Below are positions 47,401-57,507 of a DNA stretch of 64,000 bases, in pieces. Numbering within the stretch: position 1 is the stretch's first letter; each line of letters begins with the position of its first letter. A program made the translations under genes and the position numbers. Source of the stretch: Verrucomicrobiales bacterium (lineage in GTDB: Bacteria; Verrucomicrobiota; Verrucomicrobiia; Verrucomicrobiales; DEV007). The notes under the pieces are model-generated. The model searched no databases. It worked only from the letters and a program-made list of their open reading frames with translations, and had not been told where the DNA came from. Location of the stretch: positions 1 to 64,000 of the forward strand of contig JAEUHH010000088.1 of NCBI GenBank assembly GCA_016795505.1, read 5' to 3'.

Positions 47401-48432
47401 ATGCCTTCCCCCACCCGCTCCGGCCTTCTCGCCGCTGGCAACCTAATCGTCGATCACGTGAAGCTGATCGACGCCTGGCCGTCACAGGATGCCCTCGTGT
47501 CCATCCTCTCTCAGGAAAGCGCCAACGGCGGCGGGCCGTACAATGTCACGAAGGACCTCGCCCGGCTCTTTCCCGATTCCGAGACCCGGCCCTTTCCCCT
47601 CGCCATCGCCGGCCTGGTCGGCGACGACCCCGACGGCACCTGGATCCGCCGCGACTGTGAGAGCCACGGCATCGACACCGCCCACCTCGGCACCTGCGCA
47701 GAGGCCGCCACCAGCTACACCGATGTCATGACCGTCGCCGCCACGGGACGGCGCACCTTTTTCCACCAGCGCGGCGCCAATGCGCGCTTCGATGAACGCA
47801 GCCTCGACTTCAGCGACAGCCCGCACCGGCTTTTCTACCTCGGCTACCTGCTCCTCCTCGATGCACTCGACACCCTGCGTCCCGACGGGCGGCCCGGGGC
47901 GGCCCACCTGCTCGCCGCCGCCCGCTCCTCCGGCCTGACCACCGTGGTGGATCTCGTCAGCGAGGAAAGCGACCGCTTCCGCGAGGTCATCGCCCCGTCC
48001 CTGCCCGAGGCCGACGTGCTCCTGACCAATGAATTTGAGGCCGCCCGCCTCTCCGGCATCGATCTGGCCGATTTCACACCTGCCACGGCACGCCGGGCAG
48101 CGGAAGCGATTCGTGACATGGGTGTCAGGCAACTCGTCGTCATTCACGCCCCGGCCGGTGCCGTCGCTCTAGATTGCACCACCGGCTTGACGCACGCCGT
48201 CGGCTCGGTACGCGTACCCGATGGCGAGATCCGCGGCGCCGTCGGGGCCGGCGATGCTTTTGCCGCCGGCGTACTGCTCGGCATCCATGAGGATTGGGCC
48301 ATCGACCGCTCCCTGCGCACGGGTGCCTGCGTCGCGGCGAGCTGCCTGCGGCACCCGACCACCTCCGGCGGCATCCTGCCTCTAGCCGAGTGTCTCGCCC
48401 TCGGAGAACGCTGGGGCTATCGCGACTTCTGA
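47401..48432 (+). CDS. PfkB-family carbohydrate kinase
   Basis: A 343-residue ribokinase-like sugar kinase. The N-terminal glycine motif is GLLAAGNLIVDHVK, and the C-terminal signature with the catalytic base is IRGAVGAGDAFAAGVLLG near residue 285. Substrate is unknown; the Gfo/Idh/MocA oxidoreductase upstream suggests a sugar or inositol. Start at 47401 is the first ATG after the AT-rich spacer; upstream codons in frame fall within that spacer. Confidence 0.9.
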   Translation: MPSPTRSGLLAAGNLIVDHVKLIDAWPSQDALVSILSQESANGGGPYNVTKDLARLFPDSETRPFPLAIAGLVGDDPDGTWIRRDCESHGIDTAHLGTCAEAATSYTDVMTVAATGRRTFFHQRGANARFDERSLDFSDSPHRLFYLGYLLLLDALDTLRPDGRPGAAHLLAAARSSGLTTVVDLVSEESDRFREVIAPSLPEADVLLTNEFEAARLSGIDLADFTPATARRAAEAIRDMGVRQLVVIHAPAGAVALDCTTGLTHAVGSVRVPDGEIRGAVGAGDAFAAGVLLGIHEDWAIDRSLRTGACVAASCLRHPTTSGGILPLAECLALGERWGYRDF

Positions 48433-48475
48433 TTTCCCGCCTTGGCCTGTCGCCTTCTCGAAAAGGTGGCCTTTC

Positions 48476-49894
48476 TCACTCGGGCAGGCCCATATCCTTC
48501 AGCTTTCGTTGCAGGGTGCGGCGGCTGATGCCGAGCAACCGGGCGGCTTCGGTGCGGTTGTTTTTGGTCCGTCGCAACGCCTCATCGATGAAGGCGGCCT
48601 CCATGCGGGCCAGATCGAGATCCGCGGCCAGAGTGGGCAGGGTGGCGGGGCTTTCGTTCCGGGCCGCCGCGTTGGCGGAGCGCAGCGGCTTCACCTCAAA
48701 CAGGCCACCCGCGTCGCCGCTGTCGGGCTGAAGGAAAGTGGGCAGGTGTCGCAGGCCGATCCGGGCGGCATTGCTCATCACCACGCCATGCTCGATGGCG
48801 GTGCGAAGCTGCCGCACGTTGCCCGGCCAGTCGTAGGCGACGAGCCGCTGCAGGGCATCGGGTGCCAGCTCGCGGACCGGCTTCCCATTTTCCTCGGCAA
48901 ACTCCCGGAGGAAGGCATTCGCCAGCAGCACGATGTCCTCGCGACGCTCGCGGAGGGGCGGCATGGCGATCTTCACCACGGCGAGGCGAAAATAGAGGTC
49001 GTCGCGAAAGTCACCCTTCGAGACCAGCTCGGCGAGGTCCTTGTTCGTCGCGGCGATGACGCGCACATCGACTTTGACGGGCTTGTTGCTGCCGAGCCGC
49101 TCGATGGTGCGCTCACCGAGGGCGCGGAGGAGCTTCACCTGGGTGCTGACATCGATCTCGCCGATCTCGTCGAGGAAAAGGGTGCCCCCGTCGGCCTCCT
49201 CAAACCGTCCGATGCGGCGCTCCGTCGCTCCGGTGAAGGCGCCCCGCTCATGGCCGAACAATTCGCTCTCGAGCAGTTGGGCGCTGAGGGCGGCGCAGTG
49301 GACGATGACGAGCTTCGACTTCGGCCTGCCGCTCAGGTTGTGCAAAGCGTGGGCGATCAGCTCCTTCCCGGTGCCGCTTTCGCCCTCGATCAGCACGGTG
49401 GCACGGGTCGGCGCGACCTGGCGCACGATGTCGAAGACGGGCTGCATCGCGGCGGAGTCGCCGATGATGCGCTCGAGACCGTAGCGCTGCTCGACCTGCT
49501 TCTTCAGCGCGACATTCTCGCTCTCGACGGTGCGGCTGCGGACGGCGCGTTTGATGGTTAGCTCCAGCTCGTCGATGTTAAGCGGTTTGCTGACATAGTC
49601 CCAGGCCCCGCGCTTCATGGCCTCCACCGCCACTTCAACGGAGCCGTAGGCCGTCATGAGGATGCAAATGGGCGGCCGCGGGAGCTTGAGCGCCAGATCG
49701 ATGAGGTCCATGCCATCCTCGCCACCCAGCCTCAGATCGGTGACCATCACGTCGATATTCTCCGTCTTCAGCACTTGCAGGGCCTCGGCGGTGTTCGCGG
49801 CGATGTAGACATCGAATTCATCTTCAAACGAAAGCCGCAGTCCCTCGCGGGTGTGCTTTTCGTCGTCGACGATGAGGACGGTGGTTTCGGTCAT
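48476..49894 (-). CDS. Sigma-54-dependent response regulator (NtrC family)
   Basis: A 472-residue regulator. Receiver: VLIVDDEKHTREG, phospho-Asp in VMVTDLRLGGEDG, YVSKPLN. AAA+ domain: Walker A GESGTGKELIAHAL, the sigma54-contact loop GAFTGAT, Walker B GGTLFLDEIGEI. C-terminal Fis-type HTH: NRTEAARLLGISRRTLQRKL. It activates sigma-54 promoters when phosphorylated. A TTG five codons upstream directly abuts the kinase stop; I prefer the ATG (MTETTVLIVDDE). Encoded directly after its likely partner kinase. Confidence 0.94.
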   Translation of the reverse strand: MTETTVLIVDDEKHTREGLRLSFEDEFDVYIAANTAEALQVLKTENIDVMVTDLRLGGEDGMDLIDLALKLPRPPICILMTAYGSVEVAVEAMKRGAWDYVSKPLNIDELELTIKRAVRSRTVESENVALKKQVEQRYGLERIIGDSAAMQPVFDIVRQVAPTRATVLIEGESGTGKELIAHALHNLSGRPKSKLVIVHCAALSAQLLESELFGHERGAFTGATERRIGRFEEADGGTLFLDEIGEIDVSTQVKLLRALGERTIERLGSNKPVKVDVRVIAATNKDLAELVSKGDFRDDLYFRLAVVKIAMPPLRERREDIVLLANAFLREFAEENGKPVRELAPDALQRLVAYDWPGNVRQLRTAIEHGVVMSNAARIGLRHLPTFLQPDSGDAGGLFEVKPLRSANAAARNESPATLPTLAADLDLARMEAAFIDEALRRTKNNRTEAARLLGISRRTLQRKLKDMGLPE

Positions 49895-49909
49895 GGCTGT
49901 ATTCGGCAA

Positions 49910-51142
49910 CTATCTCTCCCCCACCATGTCCGCTTCCACATCGATCACCGCGTCACCCAGATCCCGGTCGGCGGGAGGCAGGAAGCGCATCTGCTTTTCA
50001 TGACGGGGGAGGTAGATCGTCACAGTGGTCCCGGCACCTTCCTCGCTTTCGAATTCGATCTCTCCGCCATGCTCCCGCACGATGCGGTGGACGATGAGCA
50101 GTCCGAGACCGGAGCCGGTCTTCTTGGTGGTGAAATAGGGTTCGAAGACCTTGCCCAGTTGCTCTGGCGAGATGCCCTGGCCGGTGTCAGCGAAGGAAAC
50201 ACGCACTTTCTCGTCGTCGAAGTCCGTGCGCACGGTGATGGCACCGTTCGAGCCGACGGCTTGGGAGGCATTGCGGATGAGATTGTAGAAAGCCTGCTTG
50301 ATCTGATCCCGGTCCAGCCGCAGGCGCGGGAGCGCATCGTGAAGTTGGAGCCGGAGGTCAATGCCGCGGTCGGCCACCTCCGGACCGAGGAACTCGGCCG
50401 ACTCGCGCACGATCTGATTGAGGTCCTCGAGACGGAACTGCGGGGTCGTGGGGCGTACTGCGGAGAGAAACCGCTGCACGATGGCGTCGAGCCGCTTGAT
50501 CTCGTCGCGCGCCACCTGCAGGGAGTCGCCCAACTCGCGGGCGAGGGCGGGATCGGCCTTCTTGCGCAGTTTGCGCTCCACGACCTGGAGATGAATGTGG
50601 AGGGAATTGAGCGGATTCCCAATCTCATGGGCCACACCGGCGGCCAGCATGGTGAGTACATTCATGCGCTCGGACTCGATCTCCTCGCGGTGAATCTCGC
50701 GGGTCTCGGTGATGTCGCGGAGCAGCAACACGTAACCTCCGAAGGCTTCATCCTCGTCATCGCCGCCCACCGGGCTCTCGTTGGCACCGAGGGGCGCGAC
50801 GTAGAAATTCACATAGCGGTGCTCGGGATAGTAAATCTCCAGGTCGCGGCTGACGACCCGGCCCGAGCGGGTGAGGCTCTCCCAATCCAACCCCCGGATA
50901 CGGGTGGCGATGGGCTGGCCGATCGATTCGTTGCGATCAATGGCGAACAGCTCCGAAGCGGCGCGGTTCAGGTAATGGATGGTGCCGCCAGCACCGGTGA
51001 CGATGACCCCCTCGCGCAGGGCGTCGAAGACCTTTTCCAGAAAGCCCTTCTCCTGAACCACCCGCAGCACCGCACTCTGGATCTCCTGCGGGTCCAGGCG
51101 GTCGAGCCGCTCGATCAATTTGTCGATGAATCCGCTTTTCAT
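49910..51142 (-). CDS. PAS-containing sensor histidine kinase (NtrB-like)
   Basis: A 410-residue soluble kinase. PAS domain (residues ~35-145, GVIVTGAGGTIHYLNRAASELFAI), dimerisation helix with the phospho-His in AAGVAHEIGNPLNSLHIHL, then ATP-binding motifs NLIRNASQAV, FADTGQGISPEQLG and GSGLGLLIVHRIV. No transmembrane helices, so it senses a cytoplasmic signal. It lies immediately upstream of the NtrC-type regulator with no gap, a classic two-component pair. Confidence 0.93.
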   Translation of the reverse strand: MKSGFIDKLIERLDRLDPQEIQSAVLRVVQEKGFLEKVFDALREGVIVTGAGGTIHYLNRAASELFAIDRNESIGQPIATRIRGLDWESLTRSGRVVSRDLEIYYPEHRYVNFYVAPLGANESPVGGDDEDEAFGGYVLLLRDITETREIHREEIESERMNVLTMLAAGVAHEIGNPLNSLHIHLQVVERKLRKKADPALARELGDSLQVARDEIKRLDAIVQRFLSAVRPTTPQFRLEDLNQIVRESAEFLGPEVADRGIDLRLQLHDALPRLRLDRDQIKQAFYNLIRNASQAVGSNGAITVRTDFDDEKVRVSFADTGQGISPEQLGKVFEPYFTTKKTGSGLGLLIVHRIVREHGGEIEFESEEGAGTTVTIYLPRHEKQMRFLPPADRDLGDAVIDVEADMVGER

Positions 51143-51266
51143 GATGATCTCCCGTCTGTCCTCGGGACGGGAAAAAACGCTGGGTTTTTGAAACCGGGTT
51201 GTTTATGGTCGGCGAGCGGGTGCCCTGAGAGCGCCCATCCCACCAACCCCGAGCCCGGAAAAACCC

Positions 51267-51593
51267 ATGCCCCAGGATCAATACCTCATCGTCTACTGCA
51301 CTCTCCCCAGCATCGATGAAGCGCGACAAATTGGCACACAGCTGGTCGAGTCGCAAGTAGCGGCCTGCGTCAATTTGGTCCCTCAGATCGAATCGATTTA
51401 CCGTTGGGAGGGGAAGGCGACCACTTCGAACGAAGTGCTGGCTTTGATCAAAACCACCGAGGCGAATTACCGCGCCGTCGAAGCTGCCATCCAGCGGCTG
51501 CATCCCTACAAAGTGCCCGCCATCGTGGCCGTGCCGGTCGCGCATGGATCGCAGGCCTATCTGGGCTGGATTTCTGAAAACACGCGGGATTGA
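51267..51593 (+). CDS. cutA: Divalent cation tolerance protein CutA
   Basis: A 108-residue trimeric PII-like protein. The family signatures are clear: IVYCTLPSIDEARQIGTQLVESQVAACVNLVP, IYRWEGK, EVLALIKTT and YKVPAIVAVPVAHGSQAYLGWI. CutA was linked to copper tolerance in E. coli, though its true role is unsettled. It stands just upstream of the sulfatase on the same strand. Confidence 0.96.
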   Translation: MPQDQYLIVYCTLPSIDEARQIGTQLVESQVAACVNLVPQIESIYRWEGKATTSNEVLALIKTTEANYRAVEAAIQRLHPYKVPAIVAVPVAHGSQAYLGWISENTRD

Positions 51594-51627
51594 CCCGCAC
51601 CGGGAGGATCTGGCATGCTTGGCGCCA

Positions 51628-53115
51628 ATGAAATCCACCCGCCTCAGCCTCCTCATCCGCCTCCTTGGGCTGGCCTGCCTCTCCAGTTCCACCGCCGTCG
51701 CGGCCCCGCCCAATGTGCTCCTCATCACTGCCGACGATCTGCGGCCCGAGCTGGGTTGCTACGGATCGGTCGCGCTCACGCCGCATCTCGACGCGCTGGC
51801 GGCGCGCGGCACACGGTTCACCCGCGCCTATTGCCAGCAGGCGGTCTGCAATCCCTCGCGCTCCAGCATGCTCACCGGACTGCGCCCCGGCACGCTCGGT
51901 CTCTACGTGAATGGCACCCACTTCCGCGAGCTGAAGCCGGATGTGACCACGCTGCCGCTGTGGTTCAAGGAACACGGCTACACCACCCGCTGCGCCGGCA
52001 AGATCTTCCACAACTGGCACACGAAAGAGAAGGGTGATCCCCGCTCCTGGTCGGCGCCGGAATTTCTTCACTTCGCCAACCACGGCGACGACGCCGCACA
52101 GGTGTCGGGGCCCCTGCCGGAGAACCACGCCAAACTCAGCGAGGGTCTGCGGCGCTACGGCTCGGTCGGCATGACCGAGGCCTATGACGTGCCTGACGAG
52201 GCCTACTACGACGGACGCGTCGCGGCCGAGGCCGTCCGCCTGCTGCCGGAATTGAAAAAAGGCGGCCCTTTTTTCCTCGCGGTCGGCTTTTGGAAACCCC
52301 ACGCCCCGTTCAATGCCCCGAAGAAATACTGGGACCTCTACGATCGCGCCACGCTGCCGCCCGTCGATCCCCGCTGGCCAACCAACGCACCGGAGATCGC
52401 CTCCCATCCCAGCGGAGAGATCCTCGGCTCGGGCAAGGACCGCCGTACGCCGACCGACGGGCAGGTGGCCGAGATGAGGCACGGCTACCTCGCAGCCGTC
52501 AGCTATCTCGATGCACAGGTCGGCAAGGTGCTCACCGCGCTGCGCGATGAGGGGCTCGCGGACAACACCATCGTCGTCTTTTGGGGCGATCACGGCTATC
52601 ACCTCGGCGAGCACGGCCTGTGGGCCAAGACGAGCAATTTCGAGCTCGATGCCCGTGTCCCGCTGATCGTGGCCACTCCCGCGCCAGCCCATCCGGGGGC
52701 GGAGTCGGCGTCTTTGGTGGAAATGATCGATCTCTTTCCCACCCTCGTCGAGCTGGCCGGTCTGCCCGCCGCACCGGGGCTGGAGGGGGCGAGCCTGGTG
52801 CCCGTGCTCAAGGATCCGACCGCATCCGTAAAACCCGCCGCCTTTACCCAGCATCCCCGGCCACCCTATCCCGATCGCAGTCCGCGCAAGGCTCCCGAAT
52901 TGATGGGCTACAGCGTTCGCACCGCCGATTGGCGCTACACCGAGTGGCGGAACTGGGATACCGGTGCCATCGAAGCCACCGAACTCTACGATCACCGGAA
53001 GGAACAGCCGGAACTGGAAAACCTCGCCGCCGCTCCGCCCGATCCGATCGGCTTCGAGGCCGCCCGGCGACTGTTGCACGCCCAGTTCCCGCCCCAGGCG
53101 TCGAAAGCGCCGTGA
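51628..53115 (+). CDS. Exported sulfatase (S1 family)
   Basis: A 495-residue secreted sulfatase. Signal peptide ends near SSTAVAAPPN; metal-binding LLITADDLRPELGCYG follows. The formylglycine site is CNPSR within QQAVCNPSRSSMLTGLRPG, so it needs a sulfatase-maturing enzyme elsewhere. VFWGDHGYHLGEHGLWAKTSNFE supplies the second metal and substrate residues. It resembles iduronate-2-sulfatase and choline-sulfatase types. Expanded sulfatases in PVC bacteria degrade sulfated polysaccharides. Start at 51628 puts the signal peptide at the N-terminus. Confidence 0.93.
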   Translation: MKSTRLSLLIRLLGLACLSSSTAVAAPPNVLLITADDLRPELGCYGSVALTPHLDALAARGTRFTRAYCQQAVCNPSRSSMLTGLRPGTLGLYVNGTHFRELKPDVTTLPLWFKEHGYTTRCAGKIFHNWHTKEKGDPRSWSAPEFLHFANHGDDAAQVSGPLPENHAKLSEGLRRYGSVGMTEAYDVPDEAYYDGRVAAEAVRLLPELKKGGPFFLAVGFWKPHAPFNAPKKYWDLYDRATLPPVDPRWPTNAPEIASHPSGEILGSGKDRRTPTDGQVAEMRHGYLAAVSYLDAQVGKVLTALRDEGLADNTIVVFWGDHGYHLGEHGLWAKTSNFELDARVPLIVATPAPAHPGAESASLVEMIDLFPTLVELAGLPAAPGLEGASLVPVLKDPTASVKPAAFTQHPRPPYPDRSPRKAPELMGYSVRTADWRYTEWRNWDTGAIEATELYDHRKEQPELENLAAAPPDPIGFEAARRLLHAQFPPQASKAP

Positions 53116-53127
53116 GCGCCGGAGCGA

Positions 53128-54591
53128 TCACTTCAGCAGGGGCAACAGCGACTCCAGCGCCTTTTTCCCCTCCTCTATGACCGACTCGGGCGTGGCTTTC
53201 GGGTCCTTGAGCGCGTCTTTCACCGCATCGAGGGCCTTCTCGGGAGCCTGCTCGACGATCGATTCGGCCGCCGCCGTGACGAGCCGGGCACTGAGATCCT
53301 CGCGGGGCTCGTCGACTGTGCCGGTGACGGTGAGGTCGGTCCAGAGAAAGCCCTTGTCGGTGCGGGTGAAGACCTTCCGCTCCGCCCCGGGAATCCATTG
53401 CAGGGTGCCGGGCGTCACCCCGAGCCGGAAGCGGCCCTGCAACTGGCCGCCGTCGATCGTCAGGTCGCCCTCGAGCCGGGCGAGGCCGTCACTCTGGATG
53501 ACGAGGTTGGTGAATTGGATGCGCCCGCCCTGCCGCTCGATATCGGCGCGGGCTTCGTTCAGGGTGAGTCGCTCGAACTTTTTCGACTTCGTGTAGCGGG
53601 CCACGGTGGCGAGCAGGGGGACGTTTTTCACCTCGCCGCGGGCGACGGAGACGGTACCGGTCTGCTTCAGTTGCTCGGCATCGCGGGCGAGGCCGGTGAC
53701 TTTGATGTCGGCATTCAGGGAGCCATTCACCCGCTCCTGCCAGGCGGGATTGAGGAGCGTTTTCAGGTCGAGATTTGCGAGGGACAGGTCGAGATCGAGC
53801 TCGGTACCCTCCACCAGTCGAGCCACGCCGGTGGCAGAGACCCGGGCCTCGTCCGGCAGCTTGATCTCGGCTTCGTTGAGAAAAACCTCGCGATCCTGCC
53901 AGCGGACGCGGAACCGGTCGATGGCGAGGTCAGGCTGGCGCGGGATGAAGAGCTGCCCTCCCTGACCGGCGATCTCCCATCCGCCGCCCGCAGCCCGCTG
54001 GAACTGGGTGCGCACGTCGCGCAGGGCGAAGGTGGTGGCTTTCTCAGAGCCGATCACCTCCAGCGTGGCCGCATCGGTCTCGATCGGGCCGAGGTCGAAC
54101 CGATCGGGCAGGAACCGCCGCAACCAGGCCGGCGCACCAGGACCAGAACCGCCGTCTTGGCTGGCGTCACCGGATGCCGTCGGGAAATTTCCGGGCAGGC
54201 GCTCGGGGGAAAAGGCGACCTTCAACCGATTGACATGGGCATCCGTGATCTGCCAGGCGCCGTCTTTGGCCCCGGCCAGCGAGGCTCGGGCACCATCGAC
54301 CTCGAGTCCGCCGAGCCGGGCATCCTCGTAGCCGCGGGCGCGGAAGCCGTCGGCAAAGGCGGTGGCGCCCTCCCAGCGTAGCGAGTCGAGCTGCACGTCG
54401 GAGCGCAGGGCGGTGGCAACCTTCCCGCCGACCCAGAGCCGGAAGGCTTCGCTGTTGCGGTAGCGCTCGATGCCGGCGCGGATCGCGAAAAGACCGCCAA
54501 AGAGCAGCACCAGCAGAGTGACGCCGGTGATGAGCACGATTTTCAGGGCCCGGCCGGCGGCAGGATGTGGGAGGAGCTTCATGGTGGGCAT
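53128..54591 (-). CDS. AsmA-like membrane-anchored protein
   Basis: A 487-residue protein with one N-terminal membrane helix (about residues 15-40, LKIVLITGVTLLVLLFGGLFAI) and a large beta-rich domain outside. Segments such as LDSLRWEGATAFADGFRARGY and GRLQGRFRLGVTP-like repeats fit the AsmA/DUF748 group of bridge-like proteins at the bacterial envelope. The C-terminus is Ala/Glu-rich and helical. Role in lipid transport or outer-membrane assembly is inference. It is divergent from the ABC exporter at 54740. Confidence 0.65.
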   Translation of the reverse strand: MPTMKLLPHPAAGRALKIVLITGVTLLVLLFGGLFAIRAGIERYRNSEAFRLWVGGKVATALRSDVQLDSLRWEGATAFADGFRARGYEDARLGGLEVDGARASLAGAKDGAWQITDAHVNRLKVAFSPERLPGNFPTASGDASQDGGSGPGAPAWLRRFLPDRFDLGPIETDAATLEVIGSEKATTFALRDVRTQFQRAAGGGWEIAGQGGQLFIPRQPDLAIDRFRVRWQDREVFLNEAEIKLPDEARVSATGVARLVEGTELDLDLSLANLDLKTLLNPAWQERVNGSLNADIKVTGLARDAEQLKQTGTVSVARGEVKNVPLLATVARYTKSKKFERLTLNEARADIERQGGRIQFTNLVIQSDGLARLEGDLTIDGGQLQGRFRLGVTPGTLQWIPGAERKVFTRTDKGFLWTDLTVTGTVDEPREDLSARLVTAAAESIVEQAPEKALDAVKDALKDPKATPESVIEEGKKALESLLPLLK

Positions 54592-54739
54592 TTAACCCGA
54601 AATCGGGGCCGAGAAAAGCCGGAACCCCGGAAAAGCTCCGACCCGCGGCTCCCAAATCCCCCAGATTCCGATTGTTTAGCCATTTTCCGTGGTGCAGCAT
54701 TCCCACGCCGTCCCTCCCCTCACCCACCTCCGCACCACC

Positions 54740-56461
54740 ATGCTCGAACTGCGCGACATTCACTTTGCGATCCAGAAAGACGGCGAGGAGGTCCCGCTCA
54801 TTGAAGGCGCGTCGATTCAGGTGCCGGCCGGGCATTTCATGGCCATCGTGGGACCGTCGGGTTGCGGCAAGTCCACCCTGCTCAAGCTGATCGCCGGCAT
54901 CAACGTGGAGACCAAGGGACATGTGCTCTGGAACGGCCGCGATCTCTCGACGGACGGCGACCTGGAGCCGGCCGAGATCGGCTACGTGCCGCAGTTCAGC
55001 ATCGCCTACGAACAGCTCACGGTGGAGGAAAGCATCGAGAGCGCGGTGCGGCTGCGGGTGAAGACCCGGGGCCGGGCCGCCTTTCACGAGCTCGTCGACC
55101 GCGTGCTGGAGCAGACCGGTCTCGACCCGCTGCGCAGCCGACCGGTGCGGGTGCTGTCGGGCGGCCAGCGTCGACGGCTCGCCCTGGCGATGGAATTGGT
55201 CACCGAGCCGGTGCTCCTGCTGGCTGACGAGGTCACCAGCGGGCTGGATCCGAAGAGCGAGCAGGAGATCGTGAAGCTACTCTACGAGCTGAGCCGCAAA
55301 CAGCGCCGCATCGTGGTGAACGTGACCCACAGCCTGGCCAATCTGGAGCTCTACGACTCCGTACTGGTGCTGCATGAGGGCCGGGTGGTTTATCACGGCC
55401 AGCCACGCGCCCTGGACCACTATTTCAGCGTCGAGGAAGCCGAGGAAATCTATCCCCGCCTCGCCAAGCGACCGGCCGAGGACTGGCGGACGAGCTGGGA
55501 AAAGCACCGGGTCGACTACTACCAGGCGATGCTGGCGGCGGCGAATGACCCCGCGCCGGCCGAGGCCGGGGCCAGGGCCGGTATCGAGCCGGCAACGACC
55601 ACGGCAGCCACGCCCGGCTTTGTGCGGCAGTTCTTTGCCCTGTTCTTCCGCCGCTGCAAGATCTTCGCCCGCGACGGCGGCCAACTCTTCCTCCAGATCG
55701 CCATCCTGCTCGGTTTCCCCGCGCTGGTCATCCTGTTCGCGCTGGATGGCATTGATCAGACCAAACGCCCGTCCGATTCGCTGCCCGCCACCCTGGCCGA
55801 GTTGGAGGCGGAAAAAAGCGTCATGGAGCACAACCTGAACCTCGGCGGGCTGGTGTCCGGCCTGGTGATGTTCCAGATCATCCTGCTCACCCTGATGGCG
55901 TCGAACAACGCCGCCCGCGAGATCGCCGGCGAGCGGCTGATCTACGAAAAAGAAAAACTCGGCGGAGTGCGGCCGACCACCTACCTGCTCAGCAAGCTGG
56001 CTTTCCTGGGCCTGCTGGTGGGCATCCAGTCGGTCTGGATGGCCGTCTTCGTGCAAAACATCTGCCATATCCCCACCCAGAGCTTCGGTCCGCAACTGAC
56101 CATGCTGCTGCTGGTGAATGCGGCGATGACCGCGATCTGCCTCGGCATCTCCTCGCTGGCCCGGACCGCCGACCAGGCCTCGTTGCTGAGCATCTATCTG
56201 GTCGGCTTTCAGCTCCCGCTTTCCGGAGCCGTGCTGGCTCTGCCATCCATCGCCGGATGGATCACCCGGCCCTTCATTTCAGCCTACTGGAGTTGGGCGG
56301 GCATCATGAACTCGCTGGAGGGCAGCTACCGCACCGCCGTCGACAGCGTGACGGAGACCTACCTCGCGCCAGTCACGGTCTGCTACCTCGTGCTGCTCGC
56401 GCACATCGGGATCGGGCTCTTCCTCGCCTATGTCGGCGTGAAAAAGGCGCGATGGGAGTGA
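54740..56461 (+). CDS. ABC-2 type exporter with fused ATPase and permease (ABCG-like)
   Basis: A 573-residue half-transporter. The ATPase is N-terminal (Walker A GPSGCGKSTLL near residue 40, signature LSGGQRRRLALA, Walker B LLLADEVTSGLD). After a linker, the permease (about residues 305-573) has six hydrophobic helices with VTVCYLVLLAHIGIGLFLAYV at the end. The ATPase-first order is that of the ABCG/White family. It probably works as a homodimer and exports lipid-like or small hydrophobic substrates. Stands apart from other transport genes. Confidence 0.9.
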   Translation: MLELRDIHFAIQKDGEEVPLIEGASIQVPAGHFMAIVGPSGCGKSTLLKLIAGINVETKGHVLWNGRDLSTDGDLEPAEIGYVPQFSIAYEQLTVEESIESAVRLRVKTRGRAAFHELVDRVLEQTGLDPLRSRPVRVLSGGQRRRLALAMELVTEPVLLLADEVTSGLDPKSEQEIVKLLYELSRKQRRIVVNVTHSLANLELYDSVLVLHEGRVVYHGQPRALDHYFSVEEAEEIYPRLAKRPAEDWRTSWEKHRVDYYQAMLAAANDPAPAEAGARAGIEPATTTAATPGFVRQFFALFFRRCKIFARDGGQLFLQIAILLGFPALVILFALDGIDQTKRPSDSLPATLAELEAEKSVMEHNLNLGGLVSGLVMFQIILLTLMASNNAAREIAGERLIYEKEKLGGVRPTTYLLSKLAFLGLLVGIQSVWMAVFVQNICHIPTQSFGPQLTMLLLVNAAMTAICLGISSLARTADQASLLSIYLVGFQLPLSGAVLALPSIAGWITRPFISAYWSWAGIMNSLEGSYRTAVDSVTETYLAPVTVCYLVLLAHIGIGLFLAYVGVKKARWE

Positions 56462-56540
56462 CGGTCCCCGGGGTTTTGCGTCACGGCCGGATGTGGTAGA
56501 GTGGCGATGCGGGCTACTCCTCCCGCTCCCAAAACTGTCC

Positions 56541-57344
56541 ATGAAAATGAACCCCATCTCACGCCGCACCATCGCCGCGCTGGCCTGCCTCCTCGCCGTC
56601 TCCCACGCCGGCCCGCTGCTCCATGCCGAGACCATCATCGTGGGCGGACGCACCATCGAAAATGCCGAGATGGCCGAAGTCACCGACGTCGGCATGCAAT
56701 ACAAGACACCCGACGGCCCCGTCGTGGTGCCGTGGGCCGAGCTGAGCCAGTTCCAGCGCACCACCGTGCAGACCCGCTTTGCCGAGGCGCTGGACCACCT
56801 CCGCACCCGTGCCATGTGGGTCGAGGGCACCGTCTTCGAGCGCCATAAAGACGGCGTCGTCGTGCAGATCAGCCTCGACCTGACCCCCGCCGGTGAAGGT
56901 GAAGAGAAAAAAGAAGGCGTCGAGCCCGGCACCGAAAGTGCCGAAGCCGAAAAGCCCAAACAAACCGAGTGGAAAAACGGCGGCGAAGTCGCCAAGGGCC
57001 TCGTGATGATCAAAGACCTGAAAGACTCGGCCATCAAAATGCCCGGCGATCCCGTCGCCGGCATCTTCTACAAGGTCGGCACCTACACCTACGAAGTCGG
57101 CGGCTTCAACCTGATCAAAGAGATCGCCCTCGCGTCCAGCGCCCCGCCAGCCTGGGCCACCGAGCGCGAGTGGACCAATCTCGAGGGCAAAAAGATCCGC
57201 GCCCGGCTCCGCGCCGTCAAAGACGGCAAATGCCTGCTCGAGCAGGGCGGCAAAGGCTACCCCTATCCCATCGACCAACTTTCCGACGAGGACAAAGGCC
57301 TCATCGCCGATTTCGAGAAGCACGCCCGGCTCATCCCGCTCTGA
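56541..57344 (+). CDS. Exported protein of unknown function
   Basis: A 267-residue protein with a signal peptide (ACLLAVSHAGPLLHAETI). Residues ~30-90 resemble a small beta domain (IIVGGRTIENAEMAEVTDVGMQY, then VVVPWAELS), repeated loosely near the C-terminus (TNLEGKKIRARLRAVKDGKCLL), recalling SHD1/SLA1-homology-like domains frequent in PVC proteins. A Glu/Lys-rich linker lies between. No enzyme motif seen. It precedes two further exported genes on the same strand. Confidence 0.6.
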   Translation: MKMNPISRRTIAALACLLAVSHAGPLLHAETIIVGGRTIENAEMAEVTDVGMQYKTPDGPVVVPWAELSQFQRTTVQTRFAEALDHLRTRAMWVEGTVFERHKDGVVVQISLDLTPAGEGEEKKEGVEPGTESAEAEKPKQTEWKNGGEVAKGLVMIKDLKDSAIKMPGDPVAGIFYKVGTYTYEVGGFNLIKEIALASSAPPAWATEREWTNLEGKKIRARLRAVKDGKCLLEQGGKGYPYPIDQLSDEDKGLIADFEKHARLIPL

Positions 57345-57507
57345 GCCAAGACGCGCTCCTCCCCTACCCCACGGTGGCAGAAAAGCCCGTCCCAGCCGGG
57401 GAAAAAGGTTGAGAGAAATCGCCGTTTTCCCGTATGATGAGACTGCGGTGGCCACCATCCGGTGGCCGCACCGCCACCGACCGATCTCTCTCCCGCCCCT
57501 ACCCGAC